Assembly: GCF_900465055.1 (NCBI RefSeq)
Contig: NZ_LS483250.1
Span: 1,612,001-1,676,000, forward strand
DNA: 64,000 nucleotides
Direction: 5' to 3'
DNA from: Moritella yayanosii
GTDB lineage: Bacteria; Pseudomonadota; Gammaproteobacteria; Enterobacterales; Moritellaceae
Shown here in pieces: positions 8,971 to 18,341 of this stretch; the stretch's first letter is position 1, and every line of letters starts with the position of its first letter. Both the position numbers and the translations under genes were made by a program. Below the pieces are notes generated by a model. That model saw nothing but the letters and a program-made list of their open reading frames with translations. It did no database searches and was not told the DNA's origin.

Positions 8971-11013
8971 AAAGCGATTCGTGATGTTTATCAAAACATC
9001 CGTGATTCACTACCTGACTTCGTAGTCCGACGATCACAAAATATCCTTGTAGCTGAAATGGCAAAAACCCTCGCTGGTCATTATGATAAAAACCGCCGTT
9101 TGATTATTGCAGAAGCAGGAACTGGCACAGGTAAATCATTGGCTTATTTGATTGCAGGAGTGCCACTCGCTACCGAAGCGAAACAGACCTTAGTCATATC
9201 GACCGCCACAATCGCCTTACAAGAACAATTATTGCACAAAGAATTACCTTTCTTTCGCCGTCAATCTGGACTGAAATTTGAATTTGCCTTGGTAAAAGGT
9301 CGCCAACGTTATTGCTGTGAACAAAAACTGGCGATGCTTGCCCAAGCCGACGATCAAATGGAACTGCTTGCTGACTTAGCGACGATTCCAAAAAAACGTG
9401 ACTTACAACTTATCAAGCGCTTATTTACCGCTTACGCAGCAGGAAAATGGCAAGGTGATATCGATAGCTGGCCAACTCAGATCCCCGATGATATCTGGCA
9501 ATTAGTCGTTTCAGATCGTCATAGTTGCAGTAAATCATTTAGTGTACACCGTAACTGTCCGTTTCATAAAGCACGTGAAGCCTTAGACCAATGTGATGTG
9601 CTCATTGTTAACCACGCATTATTATTGGCCGATTTAGAGCTCGGAGGCGGGATTATTTTACCCAAGCCTGAAGACTGCTATTACGTACTTGATGAAGCCC
9701 ATCACTTACCGCGCATTACGCGAGACTTCTCGTCAGCACATGCGTCAGTGTTAGGTACTAAAGCTTGGTTACAAACCATGGCAATAGCAATGCGCCAACT
9801 CACCCAAGCCATTGCGTCAAGTGAGATATCTGATCCGGTCACCAAACTGCTCAGCTCAATCAATAGCATCAATAAAGAGCTTACCAAGATCCACAGTTTA
9901 ATGGCGGCCAATGACAATCGATTTAGCAATGATTCGTGGCGATTTACCGATGGTGAACTGCCTGAAGCATTGGCTGAATTAGCGGCAAACATGAACCATG
10001 AAACCAAACGTGGTGTTAGCCAAACCGCGAAAATCATTGATATTTTAGCTGAACAATTAAAGCAAGATCAATTGCCGCAAGCCAAAGCTAACAAACTCAT
10101 TGCCGAGGTTGGTATCTACTTACAGCGTATCGAAAATCTCCATCAAGTGTGGAACATGCTGATTAAAGAAACCAAAGGGACACCACTGGCAAAATGGGTT
10201 GAGAAAAGCGACAGCCGCCAAGATGATCATGTCTTTGCTGCGAGCTTGATTGATGTGGACCATAAGCTAGAGAATATGCTGTGGTCACGCTGCGGTGCCG
10301 CGATCCTAACATCAGCAACATTAACCTCACTCGGTAATTTTAATTATTTCCGCCGCCAAGTTGGCCTATTGAATGATGAATCAACCCAGCATCTGCAACT
10401 CGACTCTCCGTTTGATTTTGAACAAGCAGAGCTGTATATCCCTAACTTAGCACTGACACCAAATGAACCAGGCTTCACTGAATTATTAGGTGAAAAACTC
10501 CCTAGCTTCTTACCAGACAAAAAAGCCTCATTGGTGTTGTTTAGCTCCTATCGTCAAATGAACCAAGTAGCAGAAATTATTCGTAATACCACTAATCTCG
10601 AGCTATTGGTACAAAAAGAAAGTTCCCGCAGCGAGCAATTAAAAAAACACGCCGAAAATGTCAAAGCCAATAAAACCAGTATCTTATTTGGTACTAGCAG
10701 CTTATCTGAAGGGCTTGATTTACCCGGTGACCTGCTCACCAATTTAATTATCACTAAGATCCCATTCTCAGTACCCACCTCGCCAGTAGAGGAAGCGCAG
10801 TCAGAATGGATCACCAAATCGGGCGGTAATCCGTTTATGCAAGTGTCGGTACCCGAAGCCAGTAAAAAATTGATCCAATCTTGTGGCCGATTGCTGAGAA
10901 AAGAGAAAGATTCTGGTAGAATCACGCTACTTGACCGTCGAGTTATTAGTAAACGCTATGGACCAGCATTACTTAATTCGCTTCCCCCTTATAAAAGAAA
11001 TATAGAATTTTGA
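8950..11013 (+). CDS. dinG: ATP-dependent DNA helicase DinG
   Basis: An XPD-like superfamily 2 helicase that unwinds DNA 5'-3' and resolves R-loops and forked structures. The protein is about 687 residues from ATG 8950. It shows the Walker A motif EAGTGTGKSLAYL, the Fe-S cysteines in RQRYCCEQK and SCSKSFSVHRNCPFH, the DEAH box YYVLDEAHHLP, TSATLTSLG (motif III) and SCGRLLRKEKDSGRITLLDRR (motif VI). E. coli DinG is 716 residues. An in-frame GTG at 8908 would add 14 residues, but DinG usually begins shortly before the Q-motif-like region, so ATG is preferred. Its TGA overlaps the ATG of the next gene, which indicates coupling. I found no correctly spaced LexA box upstream. Confidence 0.9.
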   Translation: MLSDKSKKAIRDVYQNIRDSLPDFVVRRSQNILVAEMAKTLAGHYDKNRRLIIAEAGTGTGKSLAYLIAGVPLATEAKQTLVISTATIALQEQLLHKELPFFRRQSGLKFEFALVKGRQRYCCEQKLAMLAQADDQMELLADLATIPKKRDLQLIKRLFTAYAAGKWQGDIDSWPTQIPDDIWQLVVSDRHSCSKSFSVHRNCPFHKAREALDQCDVLIVNHALLLADLELGGGIILPKPEDCYYVLDEAHHLPRITRDFSSAHASVLGTKAWLQTMAIAMRQLTQAIASSEISDPVTKLLSSINSINKELTKIHSLMAANDNRFSNDSWRFTDGELPEALAELAANMNHETKRGVSQTAKIIDILAEQLKQDQLPQAKANKLIAEVGIYLQRIENLHQVWNMLIKETKGTPLAKWVEKSDSRQDDHVFAASLIDVDHKLENMLWSRCGAAILTSATLTSLGNFNYFRRQVGLLNDESTQHLQLDSPFDFEQAELYIPNLALTPNEPGFTELLGEKLPSFLPDKKASLVLFSSYRQMNQVAEIIRNTTNLELLVQKESSRSEQLKKHAENVKANKTSILFGTSSLSEGLDLPGDLLTNLIITKIPFSVPTSPVEEAQSEWITKSGGNPFMQVSVPEASKKLIQSCGRLLRKEKDSGRITLLDRRVISKRYGPALLNSLPPYKRNIEF

Positions 11014-11792
11014 TGTTAGAGTTTGGTTTAGAACCTTCGGTTTTTATAATTTTATGCAGTGTTGCATTAGTTGCTGGTTTCATTGACGCTATTGCTGGCG
11101 GCGGTGGTTTATTAACAGTGCCCGCATTACTCAGTGCCGGCCTACCACCACACTTGGCATTAGGTACCAATAAACTGGCTGCAAGCTTTGGCTCATGCGC
11201 TGCAGCTATTACCTTCTATAAGAAGCGTTTGTTCAATCCCAAATTTTGGTGGCGATCATTTATATTCACAGCCATCGGGGCAATATGCGGAACCCTAGTC
11301 GTTAACGTCATCAGCACGGCTTGGCTAGACAAGTTATTACCGGTGATTATTATCTTTACGGCTATCTACTCTATCTTTAGCAAAACCCAAGAACATACTG
11401 GTGAAACCTTGCCCGATGATAATCCCGCGCTGCACAAGAAACAGGGCTTACAGGGTTGTATTATTGGTTTCTATGACGGTGTAGCAGGGCCTGGTACCGG
11501 TGCATTTTGGACTGTGTCGACAATGGCATTGTACAAACTCAATATTTTATTTGCTTCGGGCGTTGCTAAAGCAATGAATTTCACCAGTAACTTTACCTCA
11601 CTACTGACTTTTATTTATCTTGGTCATATCAATTGGTATCTGGGTTTAAGTATGGGGCTATGTATTATGGTAGGCGCTATTGCTGGTGCGCATACCGCTA
11701 TTCATTTTGGTGCTAAATTCATTCGCCCATTATTTATTACTGTGGTGATCATTATCGCTTGTAAACTGGCTTATCAAGCATGGCTACAATAA
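11013..11792 (+). CDS. yfcA: YfcA-like TSUP/TauE-SafE family permease
   Basis: A 259-residue inner-membrane protein of the TauE/SafE (TSUP) family with about eight hydrophobic segments. Diagnostic motifs are AGFIDAIAGGGGLLTVPALL near residues 20-40, LGTNKLAASFGS near 50, and the second-half repeat GFYDGVAGPGTGAFW near 155-170. It matches E. coli YfcA in length and motif order. The ATG overlaps the dinG stop (TGATG). The end overlaps priC by 13 bases, so dinG-yfcA-priC is one transcription unit. Family members export sulfite, sulfoacetate or other organosulfur anions; the substrate here is not known. Confidence 0.85.
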   Translation: MLEFGLEPSVFIILCSVALVAGFIDAIAGGGGLLTVPALLSAGLPPHLALGTNKLAASFGSCAAAITFYKKRLFNPKFWWRSFIFTAIGAICGTLVVNVISTAWLDKLLPVIIIFTAIYSIFSKTQEHTGETLPDDNPALHKKQGLQGCIIGFYDGVAGPGTGAFWTVSTMALYKLNILFASGVAKAMNFTSNFTSLLTFIYLGHINWYLGLSMGLCIMVGAIAGAHTAIHFGAKFIRPLFITVVIIIACKLAYQAWLQ

Positions 11793-12376
11793 ACCGTCAG
11801 CAGCAACAGCTAAACCAACTCGCTCAGCGTATTCAACAGCTGAGTGCGTTGAGTAAGCAAGTCAACTCGAATCACACCGCGACGATCAACTATAAATTAC
11901 GTGATCGCGCCTTGTTCTATCCAGGGTTATTCATCAATAAAAATCACGATATTCATCAATACGTGGCCGAATTAGAAAAAAGTATGACCCGTTTGCAGCA
12001 CTCTTTTGATACTCCATCAATATCATCGTCAAACGATACGTTATCAATAGAACAAGTATTATTAGAAAAGGTAGCGCATCAATTTAGAGCGATTAACGGC
12101 GTATTACAACAGTGTAATTTTAGACGCGGTGAAGTAAAAGAAGAACCGAAGAATTACGATGTGATCGCGAAAAAATTATTGCAGAAATCACACTATTTAT
12201 ATCAAAAACTAGCGCAACAAATAGACTATGAACGCCGTTTGCAAGCAATGATAGATCAGCAAAGCGACTCAGTTCAATTGCAGCAAACGAAGCTAAGGTT
12301 ACAGCGTTGTCAAACCGCGACAGTAAAAGTTCGCCAGCAATTACAACGCTATGAACAAAAGAAAGATCTTAATTAA
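11780..12376 (+). CDS. priC: primosomal replication protein PriC (N'')
   Basis: A 198-residue, helix-rich, Gln-rich basic protein. It matches PriC: an N-terminal QQLNQLAQRIQQL helix, RALFYPGLF near residue 50, and a C-terminal LYQKLAQQIDYERRLQAMI helix followed by a basic coiled stretch. PriC helps reload DnaB at stalled forks through the PriA-independent restart route. It overlaps the upstream permease gene and is followed by rsmS, the same priC-ybaM order as E. coli. E. coli PriC is 175 residues, so the protein is slightly long, with a low-complexity Ser/Asn insert near residues 78-90. Confidence 0.85.
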   Translation: MATINRQQQQLNQLAQRIQQLSALSKQVNSNHTATINYKLRDRALFYPGLFINKNHDIHQYVAELEKSMTRLQHSFDTPSISSSNDTLSIEQVLLEKVAHQFRAINGVLQQCNFRRGEVKEEPKNYDVIAKKLLQKSHYLYQKLAQQIDYERRLQAMIDQQSDSVQLQQTKLRLQRCQTATVKVRQQLQRYEQKKDLN

Positions 12377-12441
12377 TTTAAATTCAGTGTTAGACGTAAA
12401 CCTATTAAATAAGTTACTACAATAATGAAGGATTCTTTATC

Positions 12442-12594
12442 ATGTCGCTAGAAAACGCGCCAAAACATATAAAACTAGCAGTCGATCTCATCCAATTACT
12501 GGAAGAAAACCAGATGCCGACAGAAACAGTCGTGAAAGCATTAGCTATCGTACAACAAGACTTCCAGCGTAAACTTGAAGCTGAAGCCAGCTAA
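12442..12594 (+). CDS. rsmS: RsmS/YbaM family small protein
   Basis: A 50-residue protein that begins [17 protein letters not shown] and continues [19 protein letters not shown], close to E. coli YbaM (RsmS, DUF2496), which starts MSLENAPDDVKLAVDLI. GAAGGA lies upstream of the ATG. The position directly after priC is the same as in enterobacteria, which supports the call. RsmS was named as a pleiotropic regulator in Pectobacterium; its mechanism is not established. Confidence 0.88.
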   Translation: MSLENAPKHIKLAVDLIQLLEENQMPTETVVKALAIVQQDFQRKLEAEAS

Positions 12595-12633
12595 CCGCTA
12601 TTAATCAGCGCGATTAACAACCGCAGTCCTACT

Positions 12634-14820
12634 TTACTTTGCGATGGTGATGGCGTAATCGCCAGCCAGCAGCTCTTCAATAAACGCCGATGGCTTGTCT
12701 TTATTACACAGTAAATATACTTGCTGACGCGCGCGGGTTAACGCAACATAAAACAGTCGGCGTTCTTCAGCATCAGGGAAACCTGAGGGTTCCGGTTGTA
12801 GTATTTGCGCAAATGGATGACGACGTTTATGACAAGGGAAACCATGCTCTCCCGCTTCCATTGCTAACACGATGACATTATCGGCTTCCTGCCCTTTCGC
12901 ACTGTGCACCGTCATTGATTTTATATCTAACTGCGGATATTGTGTGGATAATGCCGTCAGCGTCTTGCTATCCGGTAACTGAAAATTAAAACGAGCCAGT
13001 AAGAGCACCGATTGTTGTTGGCCTGCGCCTTTACTTTGACCTTTACTGACACCTTTATTAGCCGCCGCTAATTGGGTTAATTTCTTTTCTAGCAATAATG
13101 TCGCTGCATCATCTTGCTTGTTGTTACTGTTATGATCGTTACCAAGCTGATAATAGTTGATCTGGATACAGGCTTTCTTAGCTTGGATATGCGTGGTTAT
13201 CTGTTTATGCATTTGCTCTGGATTCGCCATCACAAACTTACTGGCAACCGCACTGATCTGATCGTTAAAGCGAAACGTGGTATCAAGTGGTAATGTACTG
13301 GTGATACCAAAATAATCACTGAAACGCGTTGTTACCGCAATATCACTACCTGCAAATTGATAAATAGCCTGCCAATCATCACCAACACAGAATAGCTTAC
13401 TGTCATCGTGCTGGGTTTGTAAGTGTCTAACTAAGGTTGCGCGCGCCTGCGAAATATCCTGAAACTCATCAACAAGAATATGTAACCAAGGAGAGCTAAA
13501 TTGACCATCACACACATAATCACTTGCCTTAGTGAGCATGCCATCAAAATCTATCTCATTGTTGTCGTCTAAATCATGCTGGTAATGTGCAAGCAGAATC
13601 ACCACAATCTCATGTGTTAATGCGGCGAAGTCGGTATCAGGTAACGCTTTTAATTTTTGCTCAGATGTTACCGTTAAGGTATTTTTATACTGCATAGTCA
13701 ATTCGGCCAGCTGACTTAACAGTTTTTTATAACCGCCCTTACCTGCTAATAACCGCTTCACTTCGGCCTCATATTTATCCTCAGGAAATTTGCCAAACCA
13801 AGCGACATACGCGTAACAATACTCGCTAAACAAGGCATTAAAGTCTTCATCAAGCAATAGTGTAGTGATGCTTTGTTTGAAAAACTGCTGCTTGGCTCTA
13901 TCACTACTGGCTAACTTACTGACTTTCGGCCTTTCGTTATCCACCTGCTTAATAATATCTAACGCTAAGGCATGGAAGGTTTTCACGGTTATCTTGGCAT
14001 TGGGTAAGCGCTCGGCAAGTCTTGTCTTCATCTCTTGGACAGCATCTTTGGCAAACGCTAAAATCAGGATTGAATCGGCAGTTGCTTGCTGTGACTCTAA
14101 TAAATAAGCACAGCGCCCTAACATTACACTGGTTTTCCCACACCCTGCGCCCGCTAATACCAAGTTTGCATCATTAGCGACAATGCAGGCATCACGTTGT
14201 TGATCAGTCAGTGGGTGGCGTTCAAGGCCATCAAACAAGCTTTTATAACGTTGCTTGTGCTTATTCATCACTGCTTGGTTATATTTATCTAAATTTTCGA
14301 CCTTACTTTGCTGCCAAAAACGTAAACGCGCTAAAGGTAATTTAAGTGCAGCAGGGACTTTGTTAATTGTCGGTAATATTTCCAACCAATCAGCCCAAGG
14401 TGCTAGCTGGGTTTGTAAAAAAATCCATTTTGAATAGGGTATATATCCCTGTTCGATCACCTGTGTAAGCTGCTGATATAATTCGAGGATATCGGCTTCT
14501 TTCCCCGTTAATGCATAGAAATACAAATCATCAATAAGCCCAGCGACCTCCGTCTTGGCAATACCATTTAACCGCACCCGTTGATTTTCCCAAGACACCA
14601 CTAAGGTATCAAAAAATGATCCTCGGTAATGTTTCAGCCGTGGCTCAAATGTTGCCCAAGTATAGTGGTAAATTTGTTGCTGTTTCGTGGTAAACACAGC
14701 ACCTTCTGGTCGAAACGATAAGGTGCGACAATTTGCCCCTAATAGCTGTGCGAAGGTAGAAAAATAATAATCAGGCAATGCAGATAGACTCAATAAAAAA
14801 CAGTAGGGAAAACATAGCAC
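12634..14820 (-). CDS. helD: DNA helicase IV
   Basis: A UvrD/Rep-type superfamily 1 helicase of 728 residues. The sequence has the HelD N-terminal region, then LTDQQRDACIVANDANLVLAGAG with Walker A GAGCGKTSV near residue 225, KTFHALALDI, the Walker B box ILVDEFQDIS near 460, VGDDWQAIYQFAGSD, SMTVHSAKGQEAD, and ERRLFYVALTRARQQVYLL (motif VI). E. coli HelD is 684 residues. The first 25 residues are hydrophobic and atypical, so the true start may lie a little downstream of 14820. A Gln/Gly insertion sits near residue 590. It moves 3'-5' on single strands and participates in recombination. It is transcribed 40 bases after the membrane protein gene. Confidence 0.9.
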   Translation of the reverse strand: MLCFPYCFLLSLSALPDYYFSTFAQLLGANCRTLSFRPEGAVFTTKQQQIYHYTWATFEPRLKHYRGSFFDTLVVSWENQRVRLNGIAKTEVAGLIDDLYFYALTGKEADILELYQQLTQVIEQGYIPYSKWIFLQTQLAPWADWLEILPTINKVPAALKLPLARLRFWQQSKVENLDKYNQAVMNKHKQRYKSLFDGLERHPLTDQQRDACIVANDANLVLAGAGCGKTSVMLGRCAYLLESQQATADSILILAFAKDAVQEMKTRLAERLPNAKITVKTFHALALDIIKQVDNERPKVSKLASSDRAKQQFFKQSITTLLLDEDFNALFSEYCYAYVAWFGKFPEDKYEAEVKRLLAGKGGYKKLLSQLAELTMQYKNTLTVTSEQKLKALPDTDFAALTHEIVVILLAHYQHDLDDNNEIDFDGMLTKASDYVCDGQFSSPWLHILVDEFQDISQARATLVRHLQTQHDDSKLFCVGDDWQAIYQFAGSDIAVTTRFSDYFGITSTLPLDTTFRFNDQISAVASKFVMANPEQMHKQITTHIQAKKACIQINYYQLGNDHNSNNKQDDAATLLLEKKLTQLAAANKGVSKGQSKGAGQQQSVLLLARFNFQLPDSKTLTALSTQYPQLDIKSMTVHSAKGQEADNVIVLAMEAGEHGFPCHKRRHPFAQILQPEPSGFPDAEERRLFYVALTRARQQVYLLCNKDKPSAFIEELLAGDYAITIAK

Positions 14821-14860
14821 AAACCCCCGTATTATTTAACTCATGAGGTTAATTTTATCA

Positions 14861-16267
14861 CTAATTTGCAGTTTCTTTGACTCCTTTAGTTAGATCTTCA
14901 TCGGCGAGTCTTTCCGATAATATTTTAGCTAAAGCCACAGTCATCGATAATAAGATATACAGGGGCCAAGTAAAACCCTGAGTCAAAAATGTCCCTGCCA
15001 CACAAAACGCTATCAACCCAGCAAAAATACCATCGTTACAGGTCACAATAGTATTACGTTCATTCATAGGTAACACCCGGCTCTCAACTTCAGTCCGCCA
15101 CAACCGTCTAAACAGCAGCGTAATAAGGGTAATAAGCAGTCCTAATCCGACAAAGCCCGTTTCAGCTAATACTTGAAACCAAGTACTATGGACAGCATGG
15201 TTTTTACCATCCCAATGCGGACTAAATAAATAATAATTAAGATAGAAATTATTTATGCCTACGCCCGTAAAGGGGTTGTGTACGGCCATTCCCCATGCGG
15301 CCATCCACGCATAAATACGACCCATTGCGGATTCATCAACGCCACTCTCTGCAGCACCACCTGACGCACGATCAGCAACCCCCGCCATCACTAATAAAAT
15401 AGGCAATAACATCACGCCACCAGCTAATACGTATACCTTGTTTTTGATACGCTTAAACGCAAAATAGCCCGTTACCGCCATGATCCCCATTAACCCACCG
15501 CGACTTTGCGTGGCAATAATGGCCCAAAATAAAATAACATACACGACCGCTAATAATGCTCGGTGTATTTTACCTATGCTCGGTTGCAGTACATTAGATA
15601 AGGTAAACGACATGGGGAACATCAGCACAAGTGACAAATCATTCGGATCACCAATTAACGACCCTATATTTCGAGAAATAGTGACCCGCGTCCCTTCAAC
15701 AAGCCCAATTCCGTTGAGCTTATTGCTAATTGCTTTTAATCCAATCATCGCGCCAGCGACAACATATAAATAAGTGGCAATACGAAAGTGATGGATACTG
15801 CGTATCAGCCAACAGATCGCGATCGTCATCACCCACACTTTACTTAATACGCCACTAAAAGTGCTATACGCGGCACCTCGATTATAAGCAAACATAATCC
15901 CAAACGTCGCCCAGCCTAAAAATAGGCAAACTAAAGTCAGTTCTATCGACCAGTATATTTTAATATTATTGCTTAAGAATATATGCCAGCCCAATACAAA
16001 AAATGACGCTAACGAAAATGCCAAAGGAATATGTAGGGGGATCAGTATCGGAAAGGCTTCATGAATACGAAAATAGGAAAATATAATAAAGGTAATGACA
16101 ATATAAAATGGGAACCTTAACAACGCAATCAACACTAACGGCGTAACCACAAATACCGCAGGCACTAACCACATTTTGGTCTTATACCACAATAGACCAA
16201 CCACAAGGGTTAGTATCAAACTTAATAGTATTTGTATACGTCGGTTAACGGTATTGAGATCTATCAT
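14861..16267 (-). CDS. O-antigen ligase/polymerase-like membrane protein
   Basis: A 468-residue inner-membrane protein with about 10-12 hydrophobic helices and a Wzy_C-type region. Motifs typical of O-antigen ligases are the conserved TQSRGGLMGI segment near residue 255 and, in a large periplasmic loop, NPFTGVGINNFYLNYY followed by KNHAVHSTWFQVLAETGFVG near 340-375. The Arg and His residues in these motifs are the family's functional ones. It probably transfers or polymerises glycan chains on undecaprenyl carriers. No polysaccharide genes are adjacent, so the acceptor is unknown; it could also be a protein O-glycosylation ligase. Confidence 0.75.
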   Translation of the reverse strand: MIDLNTVNRRIQILLSLILTLVVGLLWYKTKMWLVPAVFVVTPLVLIALLRFPFYIVITFIIFSYFRIHEAFPILIPLHIPLAFSLASFFVLGWHIFLSNNIKIYWSIELTLVCLFLGWATFGIMFAYNRGAAYSTFSGVLSKVWVMTIAICWLIRSIHHFRIATYLYVVAGAMIGLKAISNKLNGIGLVEGTRVTISRNIGSLIGDPNDLSLVLMFPMSFTLSNVLQPSIGKIHRALLAVVYVILFWAIIATQSRGGLMGIMAVTGYFAFKRIKNKVYVLAGGVMLLPILLVMAGVADRASGGAAESGVDESAMGRIYAWMAAWGMAVHNPFTGVGINNFYLNYYLFSPHWDGKNHAVHSTWFQVLAETGFVGLGLLITLITLLFRRLWRTEVESRVLPMNERNTIVTCNDGIFAGLIAFCVAGTFLTQGFTWPLYILLSMTVALAKILSERLADEDLTKGVKETAN

Positions 16268-16346
16268 TAAACATCCCTGCTTATTGACCTAATAAACTAA
16301 GTAAAGCAGGGATATACAAAAATGAGGTTAGCACCACTAAAATTTT

Positions 16347-16868
16347 TTATTTACTCTCAATCGCCAGTGGTATTTGGTCTAACACCGTGGTGCCTTTGGT
16401 GACGCCATCGGCCAGTTTTAAATATTCACGGGTAAAAATAGGGCGGAATTTATCAACGTCCATCGCCATATAATTGTTTAATTGGCGATATAGGGTATAC
16501 ACAAAATCATCCCCAGTAGCCGCACGTTCCGCCGGACTCTTACGTTTAAATTTGAACAAACGCTCATACGCTTTATCGTGATCGGAATGGCCCATTAATA
16601 CGATAGACTCGCGCATGATCATATCGGCGACAACCGGCAAGCTTGGCGGGAATTCATAAGGTAAGCCATTGCTACGACGCAACGTTGGGATCTGCTCTGC
16701 AACCTTGATGACCGCCTCAGGTGCATACTTTGTAAATGTCAGCTTCCAGATATTGAATTGCGCCGAATCATAATCATAATTAAATGATGGAAAACTACTT
16801 GCAAGCATGGTGTACATAGTCGCAATCGCTTCTGTTTGTGGCTGAGTTAAACTAATTGTTTGTTCCAT
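16347..16868 (-). CDS. phage P-like putative replication (helicase-loader) protein
   Basis: A 173-residue soluble protein. Its order of features resembles lambda replication protein P and related loaders: an N-terminal TMYTMLASSFPSF helix, W/F-rich segment, EAVIKVAEQIPTLRR, and a proline motif EFPPSLPVVADMI, followed by a basic C-terminal half. Similarity is by pattern, not by strong identity. It sits 34 bases downstream of the 473-residue gene, in the same direction, as P follows O in lambdoid phages. No other phage genes flank it. It might load DnaB or act with host replication proteins; this is inference. Confidence 0.5.
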   Translation of the reverse strand: MEQTISLTQPQTEAIATMYTMLASSFPSFNYDYDSAQFNIWKLTFTKYAPEAVIKVAEQIPTLRRSNGLPYEFPPSLPVVADMIMRESIVLMGHSDHDKAYERLFKFKRKSPAERAATGDDFVYTLYRQLNNYMAMDVDKFRPIFTREYLKLADGVTKGTTVLDQIPLAIESK

Positions 16869-16902
16869 ACGCCCTACTATTAAAATTTAGTGTTTAAATG
16901 CG

Positions 16903-18324
16903 TTAATCATCACCGTCGGTAAAACCCGGATCAATAAAGTGTGCTGGTAATGTTTTTAATGGCGCTTGTGTTACCGTTCGCTCATTCATCACAGGTCGTG
17001 ATTGTCCGCCGTTCTGCGCGGTCATGCCTACGGTTAACTTACTGATCCCCATATCAGCTAAGGCTTTATTTAAGTTGCTATCTTTACGACTGGCTTTCGA
17101 CACATTTTGCTTACCATTCAATGCTAATGATATCAGGCTATGCACACTGGTATCATCTTTAAATAATAGACTAAAAGCAAAGTTAACCGATTGATAATAG
17201 GGGTCAACCTGGGCACCATCAATCGCTAATTTAAGATCAGCTTCGGCGAATACTTCCAAGCGCAGTAATAACTTATCACGTTGCTCTGCGGTCATACGTA
17301 AATTAATGCCGACCGCAGTCTGGGTATGTTCAAGCCAATAATTAAAAATGCGTAACGCTGGAGAATCAGCTTGGCTGACTTCCATACTATCCGCTAAACT
17401 AATCAGGCTCTCAATATTGCCCGAGTTAGTAAAAATATCATTAAAATTACGACCCTTATTCACCAAGTCACGACGATGGTCAACCCCATCTACCGCACGC
17501 TTGAGCTCTGCAATAGAATGCAACATTAATAAGCTGTACAACTTCTCGAAATGGGCTTGTTTCGGTACAATATATTGTGATTGCTGTAAATGTTTCGAGC
17601 GAAACCAATAGTCATAGACCTGTTTAATATCCGCCATTTTTTGTGGATCTTGCCTAATTTGATGGTAACTTGGCATAAAGCCACTTTGATTTTGGATATG
17701 CCTAACGCCTTGGCGGCTAAGCGTTGGTTGAAAAGGCTGGCGCGCTTCAGAGGCGGGGTTATTCGTCGGCTTAATACTAGCGGGCGCATTCACTCGATTA
17801 ACCGTTGATACATCCTTAATATGCTGTAATTCTGTACTATCAAGTTCATACCAATCAAAGACTGGATTACGACTATTCAGCTGAATACATAACACTTTAA
17901 TATGTTCGATAGTAAAGCCTTCGCGCATAAATTCATCACAGCGCACCCGGAATTTACCATTATTAAAATTCAGCCGTTTCTGGGAATACTCAGCTACCAA
18001 GTCAAAGACCTGCTGGAAATATTGCAGACTTGGATCCACGGCTGACACTGGCGCTGCGGCCTGTTCTTTAAAGTCTTCATACATAATGGCATTATTGATG
18101 TACAAGCCTGTATCATCTTGCTGAAGATAGTTTTTATTAATCAGTTCAGTAATGCTATGCTGCTTATCAGATTGCAGCGAAAAACGCGAAAAATCCGCAA
18201 TACGATCTTTATTCTTTTTACATAACATCCATACTAATAAGCGAAATCCAGCATCAGAAAGTGATGATGATTGCGCGATATGATCGGGCACGATAAAGTA
18301 TGTGCTCTCCATTTTTCTATTCAT
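16903..18324 (-). CDS. putative replication initiator-like protein with internal repeat
   Basis: A 473-residue soluble protein. Residues 1-90 look like a winged-helix DNA-binding domain (LSDAGFRLLVWMLCKKN, with ITELINKNYL and a wing DDTGLYINNAIM). Residues about 100-170 resemble phage replication C-terminal domains. Two diverged copies of an 80-residue unit follow: VYDYWFRSKHL...LKRAVDGVD...F..IF (about 234-312) and IFNYWLEHTQT...LKLAIDGAQ...F..LF (about 323-403). These units recall DnaT- or O-type primosome domains. The start at 18324 or Met5 is possible. Only 17 bases separate it from a divergent gene, so the two promoters must overlap. I do not know a characterised homologue. Confidence 0.5.
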   Translation of the reverse strand: MNRKMESTYFIVPDHIAQSSSLSDAGFRLLVWMLCKKNKDRIADFSRFSLQSDKQHSITELINKNYLQQDDTGLYINNAIMYEDFKEQAAAPVSAVDPSLQYFQQVFDLVAEYSQKRLNFNNGKFRVRCDEFMREGFTIEHIKVLCIQLNSRNPVFDWYELDSTELQHIKDVSTVNRVNAPASIKPTNNPASEARQPFQPTLSRQGVRHIQNQSGFMPSYHQIRQDPQKMADIKQVYDYWFRSKHLQQSQYIVPKQAHFEKLYSLLMLHSIAELKRAVDGVDHRRDLVNKGRNFNDIFTNSGNIESLISLADSMEVSQADSPALRIFNYWLEHTQTAVGINLRMTAEQRDKLLLRLEVFAEADLKLAIDGAQVDPYYQSVNFAFSLLFKDDTSVHSLISLALNGKQNVSKASRKDSNLNKALADMGISKLTVGMTAQNGGQSRPVMNERTVTQAPLKTLPAHFIDPGFTDGDD

Positions 18325-18341
18325 AACTGTTTAACACCACA

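Noticed and set aside
9702-10037. 111-codon minus-strand frame inside dinG
   Set aside because: It is antisense to the conserved helicase core and has no coding features of its own.
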